Source of the DNA: Spirochaetota bacterium
GTDB taxonomy: Bacteria; Spirochaetota; UBA12135; COTS27; JAFLEE01
DNA length: 35,977 nucleotides
Direction: 5' to 3'
Assembly: GCA_017302015.1 (NCBI GenBank)
Contig: JAFLEE010000055.1
Location: 1 to 35,977 of the forward strand
A model generated the notes under the pieces. The model was given only the letters and a program-made list of their open reading frames with translations. It was not told the DNA's origin and ran no database searches. Below, piece after piece: positions 24,582 through 32,595 of the stretch (positions within the stretch are counted from its first letter, which is position 1; each line of letters opens with the position of its first letter). Made by a program: the position numbers and the translations under genes.

Positions 24582-25316
24582 CTATTTCTTGATCTCGTAG
24601 GTATTATTGGTGTCGGTCTCGAGGACTTTTTCCTTCGCCGAGCCGCCTTCGCCCAATAGGTCGCGCAGTTCGGCCTTCTTCTTGGCGATCGTCTCGGGGT
24701 AGAACTCGCTCTTCTGGTACTTCACCTCGACATCGTTGAGGTAGGCCATGGCGAGTTCCACCTGCTTGCGCCCCTCGGCGCCCTCGGCCTTGCGCAGGTA
24801 CTCTTCGACGGTGGGCAGGACCGTGGTGTAGATTTCGATATCCTTGGCGTCGATGGAGAGGGAGTCGGGATCGACCCAGGCGCCCTTCCAAAAATTGCCC
24901 TCCCGGAAGAGGATTTCCTGGGGACGCGTGAGTTTCTTGCCGCGCTTCACCAGCACCATGCTGGCGGGCTCGAGGAACCCCACGGGCGTGCCGTCGGCCC
25001 GGTCTTTATAGGCGACTTTTTCTTTGCCGGTCACGATGCCGGGCACCGTGGCGAGGATGACGACCGTCGAATAGACCCAACCCTTCGTCTTCCCGAACCG
25101 CACCGGGAGGAATTTGGCCTGACCCTCGCTCTTGGCCTCGCCGGTGACGTCGACCTCGTCGTACATGCGCAGCACCTTCACCGACGCGGCGCTCGCCTTG
25201 GGTTCGGCGCGCAGCAGGGTATTGGGGCCGTAGACGACGGTGGCGTGCTTCTCCCAATTCACCCCGCAGGAAGCGAGGAGCAGCAGGGCGGACAAGGCGG
25301 GGAGAATCATCTTCAT
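24582..25316 (-). CDS. Lipoprotein with bacterial SH3-type domain
   Basis: A 244-residue lipoprotein. MKMILPALSALLLLASCGVN has a signal peptide and the lipobox LASC, so Cys17 is lipidated. Residues about 25-95 look like a bacterial SH3 (SH3b) domain (VYGPNTLLRAEPKAS, FGKTKGWVYSTVV), which often binds peptidoglycan or peptides. A second beta region (about 98-150) is similar in style and may be another SH3-like fold. The C-terminal ~90 residues are helical and charged. GGAGG 4 nt before the ATG and a promoter at 25337-25366 fix the start. It converges on the FecR-like gene with an 18-bp gap. The role is envelope-associated but otherwise unknown. Confidence 0.82.
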   Translation of the reverse strand: MKMILPALSALLLLASCGVNWEKHATVVYGPNTLLRAEPKASAASVKVLRMYDEVDVTGEAKSEGQAKFLPVRFGKTKGWVYSTVVILATVPGIVTGKEKVAYKDRADGTPVGFLEPASMVLVKRGKKLTRPQEILFREGNFWKGAWVDPDSLSIDAKDIEIYTTVLPTVEEYLRKAEGAEGRKQVELAMAYLNDVEVKYQKSEFYPETIAKKKAELRDLLGEGGSAKEKVLETDTNNTYEIKK

Positions 25317-25336
25317 GGGGCCTCCGGGGCGGGAGA

Positions 25337-25366
25337 ATTATCCACTGGGAGCCGAACGAAATCCAA
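25337..25366 (-). promoter_or_regulatory. Promoter candidate of the SH3 lipoprotein gene
   Basis: On the minus strand TTGGAT (25361-25366), an 18-bp spacer and GATAAT (25337-25342) resemble a sigma70 promoter. The transcript would have a leader of about 15 nt that includes GGAGG. Confidence 0.45.
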
Positions 25367-25527
25367 GGGACGCAGAAGTCCGCGGGTCGCAACTCCGGTC
25401 GCGGCGGCGTCAACGCGGACCGCGCCGGGGAAATCCTTAGGCTCGGCGGGCGCCAAGATCGAACGGGACAGGAAACCGATGCCCGCCTGGGGATTTCCCC
25501 GATCCCGGCCGACGGGCGCGGGCGGGA

Positions 25528-28500
25528 TCAGTGCTTCTGCGTCATGCGGAACACGCCGTCCCATTTTTCGCCGGGGGGCACGGGCGGGTTCACCTTGAAC
25601 TCTTCGCAGCGCTCGATGTACATCTTGGACGGGGTGTACTTGTTCTTCTTGAAGAGTTCCATCTCTTTCGTGCGTTGGAAAATCCCCAGGGCCTTGTCCC
25701 ACTCGCACGCCTGGTAGGCCTTCACGCCCTCCTCGAAGAGGGTGAAGAGGGCCTGCTCCTCGGCCGAGATGTCGGATTCGCCCTTGATGCCGATCACCTC
25801 GAAGACCTCCACCGGCTCGCTCTTGCCGACGACGGTGATGCGGTCGATGAAGCGGGCGTGGACGAGGTCGCGGGTGAGGACTTGGGCGCCGGCCTCGTTG
25901 ACGAAGCGCTGGTCGAGGGTCATGCCGCTGACGAGGGTGTAGACGCCGAATTGCTTGGCGCCGGCCTCGAGGCGGGCCGCCAGGTTCACGGGGTCGCCCA
26001 TCATGGTGTAGTTCATGCGCATGGTCGAGCCCATGTTCCCGGTGACCATGTCCCCGGAATTGATCCCCACGCGCACGCGCATGTCGTAGACGATGACGGG
26101 CCATTTCTTGCCGGGTTCCCATTCTTCGGGGGGCAGGTTCTTGCTGTTTCGGTTCTCTCCGGGGGCGACCACCTCGGCCCGCCATTTCTCGCGCAGGCGG
26201 GCCAGGTTGGCCTGCATGCCCACCGCCACGCGCAGGGCGCGCAATGAGTGGTCGGCCAGGGGCATGGGCGCTCCGAAGATGCCGATGATGGCGTCGCCGA
26301 TGTACTTGTCGAGGGTGCCCTTCTCGTCGAGCAGGATATTGGTCATGGAATTGAGGTACTCGTTGAGGAGTTCGACGAGCTGCTCGGCGGTGAGCTTCTC
26401 GGAGAAGGTGGAGAAGCCCTGGATGTCGGTGAAGAAGGCCGTGCGGATGCCGGGCTCGCCGCCGAGCTTCGGCATGGTCTTCGACTCGTACATCTGGTTG
26501 ATGAGTTCGGGGGCCAGGTAACTTGAGAAGGTGGCCTTCAGGAATTGCTTGTCTTTCTCTTCGGTGAGGAGCTTGTAGATCAGGAGGGAGACGAAGAGCA
26601 CCAGGTTCGCGGCCACCAGGGGCACCACCTTGACCACGGTATTGGAGGCGTCGAAGGCGATGAAGGCCGTCACGAAGGTGCCCAGGGCCGTGCCGATGAA
26701 GACGAACATGCCGATGCGGATGTTCGCCATCCCGTAGACCGCGGCCAGCAGGAGGCAGACGAGGATGAGGAAGGCGAGTTGGGACCCGTCGCCCACGATG
26801 CGCAGTTGGCTCTCGGTGGCCACGGTCGAGAACGCCCAGATGATGGCGTTGATCCCGTACATCGTGCCGAAGGGGGTTTCGTGCATGTCGTCGGCCATCC
26901 CGGTGGCGTAGGCGGCGGTGAACACGAACTTGTTGTAGAAGGCGGAGAACTGGTCGAGCCACACGGTGTTGAGGGCCTCGAGGACGGATTTCTCGTTGAG
27001 CGCGAGGACCTTCAGGTCGGTCACCCCGACCTGCTTGAGCGCCTCGCCGAGGCCGAACTCGGGATCCTGGAGGAAGGCCCGGAATCCCGCGTCCCAGGTG
27101 CCGATGGGGGCCTGGGCGGCGCCCGCCACATTGGCGAAATAGAGGTCGATGAGGCAGTACTTGCCCAGTTCCGGGTTGACCTCGCCGGTGTACTTGACCT
27201 GCTCCTCGACGTCGGCCTTGCCGTACTTGGCCCGCACCCGCTCGTTGACCTTAGCGACCTGCTGCTGCAGGTGGCGGCCGATGAACCATTCCTTGAGGGC
27301 CTGCTGGTTATAACTGGCGAGGATGCGCCCCGAGGCATCGACGGGGGGGACCTCGGGGAGCCGGCCGATGCGATAAATTTCCTTCGCGGAGGTATTGGGG
27401 ATCGGGTTGACCACCTTCACGAGTTTGGAGGCCGGGTCTTTGAAGCGGTAGACCTGGGGCTGCCCGTAGTTGATGGGCATGCTGTAGGGCGCGCCGTCTC
27501 TCCGGAATCGGACGGTGAGGTCGCGCTCGGTGCACACGGAGGCCCGGACCTTCAAGGAGCCGAGGGCCACGGCGGCGTCCCAGATCTCACGGCCCTCGAG
27601 GATCTGGAATTTCCCGCCCTTGCTCAGGAGCACCACCGGCAGCACGGGGATCTTGTCTTTATCGTCGGGGTAGGTGACCCGGAACTCGTTGAGGAAGGCG
27701 CGGTGGAGGTTCTCGTTATAGTTCGCGGGACGGGGACCGAGCTCCAATTTGGCGCTCAGATCGCCCACCGCCATTTCGCGGATGGCCGTCTCTCCGGTCT
27801 TGGCGTCGATCAGCGGCACCTTGGCGCCCGTGATGACGAGTTGCTCCCGGGAGACGATCAGGCTGTTCTTCCCGACTCGGTAATAGGCCATGAGCATGCC
27901 GAGGGGGATCGACGCGTAGTTTTGGACCTTCTCGCCGGTGGTCTTGTAGGGGTGCAGCAGGGAGAAATTGCGCAGAACGCTGTCTTTGTCCTTCCAGACG
28001 TTGGCCACCAGGGGCTGGCTGACGCGGGCGAAATCTTCGAAGACCGGGGAGAGGGAGCCGTAGGAGGATTTGGCGTCGGCGTCGCCGAGTTGGGCGACGG
28101 GTTCCATGGCGCGCTCGGTGTTCGGGGCCCGGCGGACGTACTGCTCGTCGAAGCGCGGCGAATCGCTCATGAAGAGGTCGATGAAGTCGTTGGACATGCG
28201 ACCGAGGGCCGTGGCCATGCGCTGGTCCATGGCGGCGAACACGCCGAGGAGGGCCGTGAGGCTTCGGGGGTCGCCAGAAAGTTCGCGTTTGACCGTCTCG
28301 GGGGCCGGGGCGGGGCCGTCGAACATGACGTCGAGGTGCACCGCCCCCGGCGAGAATTGGGCGAGGTTCTCGAGGTAGCGGGCGTGCTCGTCGCGGTACC
28401 ACGGCCAACGGCCGATCTCGTTGATGGAGGCGTCGTCGATGGCCACCAGGCGCACTCGGTCGGAGAGCTGGCGCGGGCGTTCACCGGTGACGGGCTCGGG

Positions 28501-28659
28501 CTCGCCGGGGGCGCGGAACGTGAAGAGGAAATCGCCCCAGCGCCGCTCGAGGCCCTCGAGGAGGATCGTCTGGCTCGAGATGAACCAGGAGAGCGTAAAG
28601 ACCGCAGCCCCCGCGATCGCGGCGACGATGAGTTTTTTGCGGTCGATTTTGATCTTCAT
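25528..28659 (-). CDS. CHASE2-domain class III adenylate/guanylate cyclase
   Basis: A 1043-residue membrane receptor cyclase. An N-terminal helix (about 12-30) is followed by a large periplasmic CHASE2-type sensor (about 35-610, with VRLVAIDDASINEIGRWPW and VHLDVMFDG), then three membrane helices (about 620-700) and a cytoplasmic class III cyclase (about 730-960). Asp745 (FFTDIQGF) and Asp789 (IGDAIIG) bind the metals; Lys785 and Thr885 (NYTMMGDPVNLAARL) occupy the base-selecting sites, favouring ATP and hence cAMP. The VNLAARL segment carries the catalytic Asn and Arg. A charged, TPR-like tail follows (about 965-1043). The sensor is longer than the usual ~300-400 residues. The ATG at 28659 has AAGGAG 5 nt upstream. 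It follows a small lipoprotein gene by 19 bp. Confidence 0.9.
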   Translation of the reverse strand: MKIKIDRKKLIVAAIAGAAVFTLSWFISSQTILLEGLERRWGDFLFTFRAPGEPEPVTGERPRQLSDRVRLVAIDDASINEIGRWPWYRDEHARYLENLAQFSPGAVHLDVMFDGPAPAPETVKRELSGDPRSLTALLGVFAAMDQRMATALGRMSNDFIDLFMSDSPRFDEQYVRRAPNTERAMEPVAQLGDADAKSSYGSLSPVFEDFARVSQPLVANVWKDKDSVLRNFSLLHPYKTTGEKVQNYASIPLGMLMAYYRVGKNSLIVSREQLVITGAKVPLIDAKTGETAIREMAVGDLSAKLELGPRPANYNENLHRAFLNEFRVTYPDDKDKIPVLPVVLLSKGGKFQILEGREIWDAAVALGSLKVRASVCTERDLTVRFRRDGAPYSMPINYGQPQVYRFKDPASKLVKVVNPIPNTSAKEIYRIGRLPEVPPVDASGRILASYNQQALKEWFIGRHLQQQVAKVNERVRAKYGKADVEEQVKYTGEVNPELGKYCLIDLYFANVAGAAQAPIGTWDAGFRAFLQDPEFGLGEALKQVGVTDLKVLALNEKSVLEALNTVWLDQFSAFYNKFVFTAAYATGMADDMHETPFGTMYGINAIIWAFSTVATESQLRIVGDGSQLAFLILVCLLLAAVYGMANIRIGMFVFIGTALGTFVTAFIAFDASNTVVKVVPLVAANLVLFVSLLIYKLLTEEKDKQFLKATFSSYLAPELINQMYESKTMPKLGGEPGIRTAFFTDIQGFSTFSEKLTAEQLVELLNEYLNSMTNILLDEKGTLDKYIGDAIIGIFGAPMPLADHSLRALRVAVGMQANLARLREKWRAEVVAPGENRNSKNLPPEEWEPGKKWPVIVYDMRVRVGINSGDMVTGNMGSTMRMNYTMMGDPVNLAARLEAGAKQFGVYTLVSGMTLDQRFVNEAGAQVLTRDLVHARFIDRITVVGKSEPVEVFEVIGIKGESDISAEEQALFTLFEEGVKAYQACEWDKALGIFQRTKEMELFKKNKYTPSKMYIERCEEFKVNPPVPPGEKWDGVFRMTQKH

Positions 28660-28678
28660 GGGCACTCCTTGGGCGACG

Positions 28679-28924
28679 TTACAGGCGATCGAGGATCCGC
28701 CGGGCTTCCTGCTTGGCTTTTTCTTTTTGCGTGGGGGTGAGGTTATTGGTGAGGCGGGCGATTTCGGCCTCCACGCGCTTGGGGTCGATCTTCTGGGCCT
28801 CTTTTCCGACCCGGTCGAGGAGTTTGTCGGTGAGTTCCTCGGTCAGGCTTTTTTTGGGGCTGCAGGAAGCCAGCCCCCACGCGGCCACGGTCAGGAGGAG
28901 GACGGCGATCGGGAACGTTTTCAT
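28679..28924 (-). CDS. Small lipoprotein, first gene of the cyclase operon
   Basis: An 81-residue protein. The signal peptide ends in LASC, a lipobox with Cys21. The rest is a charged amphipathic helix (TEELTDKLLDRVGKEAQKID, then QKEKAKQEARRILDRL). I do not recognise a family. It is 19 bp upstream of the CHASE2 cyclase and shares its promoter, so it may be a partner of the sensor domain in the periplasm. There is no Shine-Dalgarno; a strong promoter at 28936-28962 puts the transcript start only a few bases before the ATG. Confidence 0.75.
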   Translation of the reverse strand: MKTFPIAVLLLTVAAWGLASCSPKKSLTEELTDKLLDRVGKEAQKIDPKRVEAEIARLTNNLTPTQKEKAKQEARRILDRL

Positions 28925-28935
28925 GCTTTTGCGAG

Positions 28936-28962
28936 TTTATATGAGGGTTTGGGGGATGTCAA
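28936..28962 (-). promoter_or_regulatory. Strong sigma70-type promoter, near-leaderless
   Basis: On the minus strand a perfect TTGACA (28957-28962) is followed by TATAAA after 15 bp (28936-28941), or TAAACT after 17 bp. The ATG at 28924 is 9-11 nt beyond, so the leader is about 2-5 nt. The rest of the 228-bp gap (28963-29152) shows no gene. Confidence 0.65.
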
Positions 28963-29152
28963 CAATGCGCGGTGCTGGCCCACCCCCTCTATTCAGGCCC
29001 CGTCCACGATGCGCCGCTTTCCGCGCTTGGATGGCCGGCCGTGGTCGCTCGTTCAAGCGCTGGACGATCCATGGAGACTGCCTCTTGGGGGCGTATGCGG
29101 GAGAAAGGCGCATTTTCCCGGCGTTCCCCGAAATCCGGAGACGGGAAAAGAC

Positions 29153-30505
29153 TCAAACCGCCAGGTAGCGGCTTCCCACCGGATCTCCGGGCCGGTCGAC
29201 GAGCCGGTAATCGCCCCCGGCTTCGTCGCGGAAAGCGGGCTTTTCGAAGCGGCTTTGGCCGTCTTGTCCGCTGGCTTTCTGGTAGCGCCCGAACGCTTCC
29301 CGGGGAAAATCCTCCCCCGCGAAGCGATTCAGGAGCGTGCCGCTGGATTGCCAATACAGGTTCCCATCCACGATGAACTTGCGTTCTTCCTCCGGAGGGA
29401 TGATGGAATAGAGGGCGGCCCCGTAGGGCGCCTCATGGAAGATATTGTGGCGGAGATAGACCGCCCCCGGTTGGGTGCCGGCTTCGATACGCCAGATGAA
29501 TACGTGGTGCCCCATGGGTTGGGGATGGATCTCGGATGGGCGGGGCGGCGCCTCGCCCTGCATGCTGAACCCGCCGCCCGCGTTCACGCAGGTATTATGC
29601 TCGAAATAGACTTCGCGGGAAGGTTCCCGGCACTCGTAGGCGGCCATGCCGCAATCGATGAAGAGGTTGTCGCGGAAATAGAGGTGGTGGGGTATGTGGA
29701 CGGTGCGCCCGCCCTGGTGGGTCACGCCCGAGTCGTAGATCTTGTCGAAGAGGCACCGCTCGACGGTGATGTCGTTGGCCCCGTCCCAAAACTCCACCGC
29801 ATTGCCGAAGCGGATGCGCCGCTCCAGGCTCCACACGGCGCCCCCGATGAAGCGGAAATCGCAGCCGCGGAGGGTGATGTGGTGCCCGTCGGTCTCGGCG
29901 AAACCGTGGACCCCCGCGTTCATGAAGGCCAGGTTTTCGAGGACGACATGGTGGCGACCGCTCGCCAAGCGTCGCTGGCCCCATAGGGCGCATTCGATGC
30001 CCGTGTAGACCGTGGCCGGGTTCCCCTTCGAATATATATAGAGGATTCCCGGAGGTCCCGAGACCACTTTTCCCCTTTCCCGCAGGGTATTCTCGCCGAA
30101 TTGGGTGTAGAACCACTCCCCTTGATGGCGGAGTTCGGCCAAACTCCAGCGCAGATTCCCCCAGGATTTTCCGCCGTCGAAGATGAGGTGGCAAACCTCG
30201 CTGGAAAAGGCCCCCGCATAGCGCCAAAGGGAGGGCTTTTCTTCCGTCCAATCCGCCGGATTCCCCGCGGCCACGGATCCCAGGAAGGCGGGCTTCGCCC
30301 CTTCGCCGTAGGCGCCATAGGTCATGGGCGCGCCCTCTTCGCCGCACCGCGTCCGCAGGGGCCCGCGGAATACGGAACCCCGCTTGAAGAGGACCGAGTC
30401 CCCGGGTTGGAGCGCCTGCTCGGCGAGGGCTTTCCACGGGCGCGCGGGGGAGAGCCCGTTGTTTAAATCATTCCCGAGTTCGGCATCGACGTGGTAGGTG
30501 GGCAT
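29153..30505 (-). CDS. Right-handed parallel beta-helix protein
   Basis: A 450-residue protein. It opens with YHVDAELGNDLNNGLSPARP, a common start of right-handed beta-helix proteins related to pectate-lyase-like folds and DUF1565-type families. The middle part (about 180-380) has short repeats such as HHVVLENLAFMNAGVHGF, HHITLRGCDFRFIGG, DITVERCLFDKIYDSG and HLYFRDNLFIDCGM, typical of stacked coils that hold a carbohydrate-binding or lyase groove. No signal peptide is visible, which is odd for a polysaccharide-active protein. AAGGA 7 nt before the ATG supports the start at 30505. The enzyme activity, if any, and substrate are unknown. It is on the same strand as the upstream tatD gene, 192 bp away. 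Confidence 0.8.
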   Translation of the reverse strand: MPTYHVDAELGNDLNNGLSPARPWKALAEQALQPGDSVLFKRGSVFRGPLRTRCGEEGAPMTYGAYGEGAKPAFLGSVAAGNPADWTEEKPSLWRYAGAFSSEVCHLIFDGGKSWGNLRWSLAELRHQGEWFYTQFGENTLRERGKVVSGPPGILYIYSKGNPATVYTGIECALWGQRRLASGRHHVVLENLAFMNAGVHGFAETDGHHITLRGCDFRFIGGAVWSLERRIRFGNAVEFWDGANDITVERCLFDKIYDSGVTHQGGRTVHIPHHLYFRDNLFIDCGMAAYECREPSREVYFEHNTCVNAGGGFSMQGEAPPRPSEIHPQPMGHHVFIWRIEAGTQPGAVYLRHNIFHEAPYGAALYSIIPPEEERKFIVDGNLYWQSSGTLLNRFAGEDFPREAFGRYQKASGQDGQSRFEKPAFRDEAGGDYRLVDRPGDPVGSRYLAV

Positions 30506-30697
30506 GGTTTTTCCTTGGGGATCGGAGGCTTAGGGGATGAGGAAATCGAGGGATGGGCGAGATCGACCATGGAGCATCGCAAGTCGCGTTCCAAACCCCT
30601 CCGCAACGGTTTCATCATAAGGGATGGGAAGCGCAGATGCTTGGAGGATCTTCCCACGCCTTAGCACCATATGGGCATTTCGACTGGCGACAAACCC

Positions 30698-31480
30698 TCA
30701 TCCCAATCCAAGGAGGGCTTCCGCATTGACGCGCACCGCCCGATGGACCGCCTGTTCCTCCAAGCCCCGGAGCGTGGCGAGGGCTCGATTGGTGTGGCGC
30801 ACCCAGGACGACCTATTTTTCTGGCCACGGTGGGGCATCGGAGCGAGCCACGGCGCGTCGGTTTCCGTGAGCACCCGGTCGAGGGGACAGAATCGTGCGG
30901 CCTCTTGGGTGGGTCGGGCGTTCTTGAAGGTGACGATGCCTGAAAAGGAAAGGTGGAAGCCCAGGTCGAGGAAGGCGCGGGCCTCGGGGACCCCGCCTGA
31001 GAAGCAGTGCACGGCCCCCCGGCGGACCCCGCTGGCGGCGACCAGTTCCCGGGCATCATCCCAGGCGTCGCGGATGTGGAGGAAGACCGGCTTATCGTAT
31101 TTCTTGGCGAGGGCCAATTGGGAGGAGAAGAGTTCCCTCTGGGCCGCCCGGTGTTCGCCCTGCTGGGCGTATTCGAGGCCGATCTCGCAGATCGCCGCGG
31201 GATCCTCCTCCCGCAGGATCTGTTCCACCCAGTCCAGATCGGCCGGGGTGGCCCGTTCGACCTCATGGGGAGCCAGGGCCACCCCGAGATGGTAGCGGGT
31301 GACGAACCCGTGGGCGGGGGAGAGGGCCGCCTTCCGCGCCGCGAAATCATCGGGATGGATGCCGGCGTCGAGGACCCAGGCCACGTTCCCCTCCCGGCAA
31401 TCGGCGTCGTAGCGGGCCGGGTCCAGATATTCCCCGCAGAGGGTGACGTGGGCGTGGGTGTCGATGACGGGCTCGTCCAT
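30698..31480 (-). CDS. tatD: TatD family metal-dependent hydrolase / DNase
   Basis: A 260-residue cytoplasmic TIM-barrel metalloenzyme. The metal sites of the family are all present: DTHAH (His9, His11), ICEIGLEYA (Glu near 99), LHIRDAWDD (His near 130), VHCFSGG (His near 155) and ETDAPWLAP (Asp near 205). TatD enzymes act as 3'-5' exonucleases or DNases in DNA repair and turnover; others in the fold act on different substrates. The length matches the usual ~260. The ATG at 31480 is chosen over 31503 since GGGA lies 7 nt upstream and homology starts with DTHAH. It is divergent from the secreted protein gene across 88 bp. Confidence 0.9.
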   Translation of the reverse strand: MDEPVIDTHAHVTLCGEYLDPARYDADCREGNVAWVLDAGIHPDDFAARKAALSPAHGFVTRYHLGVALAPHEVERATPADLDWVEQILREEDPAAICEIGLEYAQQGEHRAAQRELFSSQLALAKKYDKPVFLHIRDAWDDARELVAASGVRRGAVHCFSGGVPEARAFLDLGFHLSFSGIVTFKNARPTQEAARFCPLDRVLTETDAPWLAPMPHRGQKNRSSWVRHTNRALATLRGLEEQAVHRAVRVNAEALLGLG

Positions 31481-31568
31481 AGATTTTTCCCGGGGTTTTC
31501 CCATACTCCCGCCAATTCGGCCATGCGAGAATCCTTTAAATCGTAACATCCCGAAGCCGACGCCTTCC

Positions 31569-32585
31569 TTGAAAACACGTCCCCTCTTCCTACTCCCCTT
31601 GTGCCTCTGCCTGGTTGGCCTGGTCCACGGGGCGCCGAACCTATCGGTGGAGTTCGTCGTCGAGGCCCTCCCTTTGGCGGGTTTCGCATCGATCTCCAAC
31701 GACCTTTCCCGCTACCTGCTCGTCTCCCGGAAATCCGAGGCGCGCACGGCGCGGTTCGGAACCCTCGCCCCGATCCATTCCAACGACTTCGACTCCAACG
31801 AACTCAAGTTCGCCCCGATCCGGCCGCCCGAGTTCACCCTGAACCCGGCCTGGTTCGCCTTCGGCGCCCGGGCCCATTTCCGCGTGAGCCCGGCTTTCGG
31901 CCTGCTCGCCGAGGCCCTCTTCGCCCTGGCGACGGACCGCCAGGATGCCTTCGACAAATGGTACCTCACCGATCCCTCCGACGCGAAGCGCTACCTGGGG
32001 ACCCTCAGCGTCCAGGCGAGGGACCAGGGGTCGGGCACGGCCGCCCTCTTCTCCGCGGGATTCCGCCTCCAGCATCCGCGCTGGGTGTTCTTCGGTATCC
32101 AACCGTACTTCCAGGCCACCGCGGGCGGGGGGCCGCTCATTGGCTACACCACCACCTCCCGCTACCTGGCCGTGATGTACGAGAATTGGGTCGCGGGCGG
32201 CCCCACCGCCTTCTCCAATTTCCAGCAGACCGATCTGCGCCTCGTCCACACCCTCAGCGATGACGTGAGCATCACGCGCACCCTCACCGGGAGCCTCTTC
32301 CGATTCCAGGTCAAGGGGGGCTTCGCCTTCGCCGTGGACCCCCATTGGACCGCCCGGATCGAATTGGGCTTCCAAGGCTTCGGCCTCTGGGTCCATTCTT
32401 ACCGGGTCTCGGAACTCGTCAACCGGGGCGAGTTCGCCACCACGGGCCTCCTCATCGACCCGGTCACCTATCTCCCCACCGATTTCCTCGATTACCCCGG
32501 TACCGCCGTCACGCGCAGCGAGGCCACCTTCTCCCGCTTCCTCACCGGCATCGCCACCGCCGTCTCCGTGGAGCGGAGGTTCTAG
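31569..32585 (+). CDS. Exported protein, possible outer-membrane beta-barrel, TTG start
   Basis: A 338-residue protein of unknown family. Starting at TTG 31569 gives KTRPLFLLPLCLCLVGLVHG, a signal peptide. The mature part alternates polar and aromatic residues and has several amphipathic strands (FGARAHFRVSPAFGLLAEAL, GGFAFAVDPHWTARIELG), and it ends in VSVERRF with a C-terminal Phe, as in many outer-membrane beta-barrels. An ATG in this frame at 31464 would overlap the tatD start region and add a long unlikely extension, so TTG is preferred, although no Shine-Dalgarno is seen. It is followed 10 bp later by the helicase gene, so the two form an operon though their functions seem unrelated. 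Confidence 0.7.
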   Translation: MKTRPLFLLPLCLCLVGLVHGAPNLSVEFVVEALPLAGFASISNDLSRYLLVSRKSEARTARFGTLAPIHSNDFDSNELKFAPIRPPEFTLNPAWFAFGARAHFRVSPAFGLLAEALFALATDRQDAFDKWYLTDPSDAKRYLGTLSVQARDQGSGTAALFSAGFRLQHPRWVFFGIQPYFQATAGGGPLIGYTTTSRYLAVMYENWVAGGPTAFSNFQQTDLRLVHTLSDDVSITRTLTGSLFRFQVKGGFAFAVDPHWTARIELGFQGFGLWVHSYRVSELVNRGEFATTGLLIDPVTYLPTDFLDYPGTAVTRSEATFSRFLTGIATAVSVERRF

Positions 32586-32595
32586 GGGAACGACC

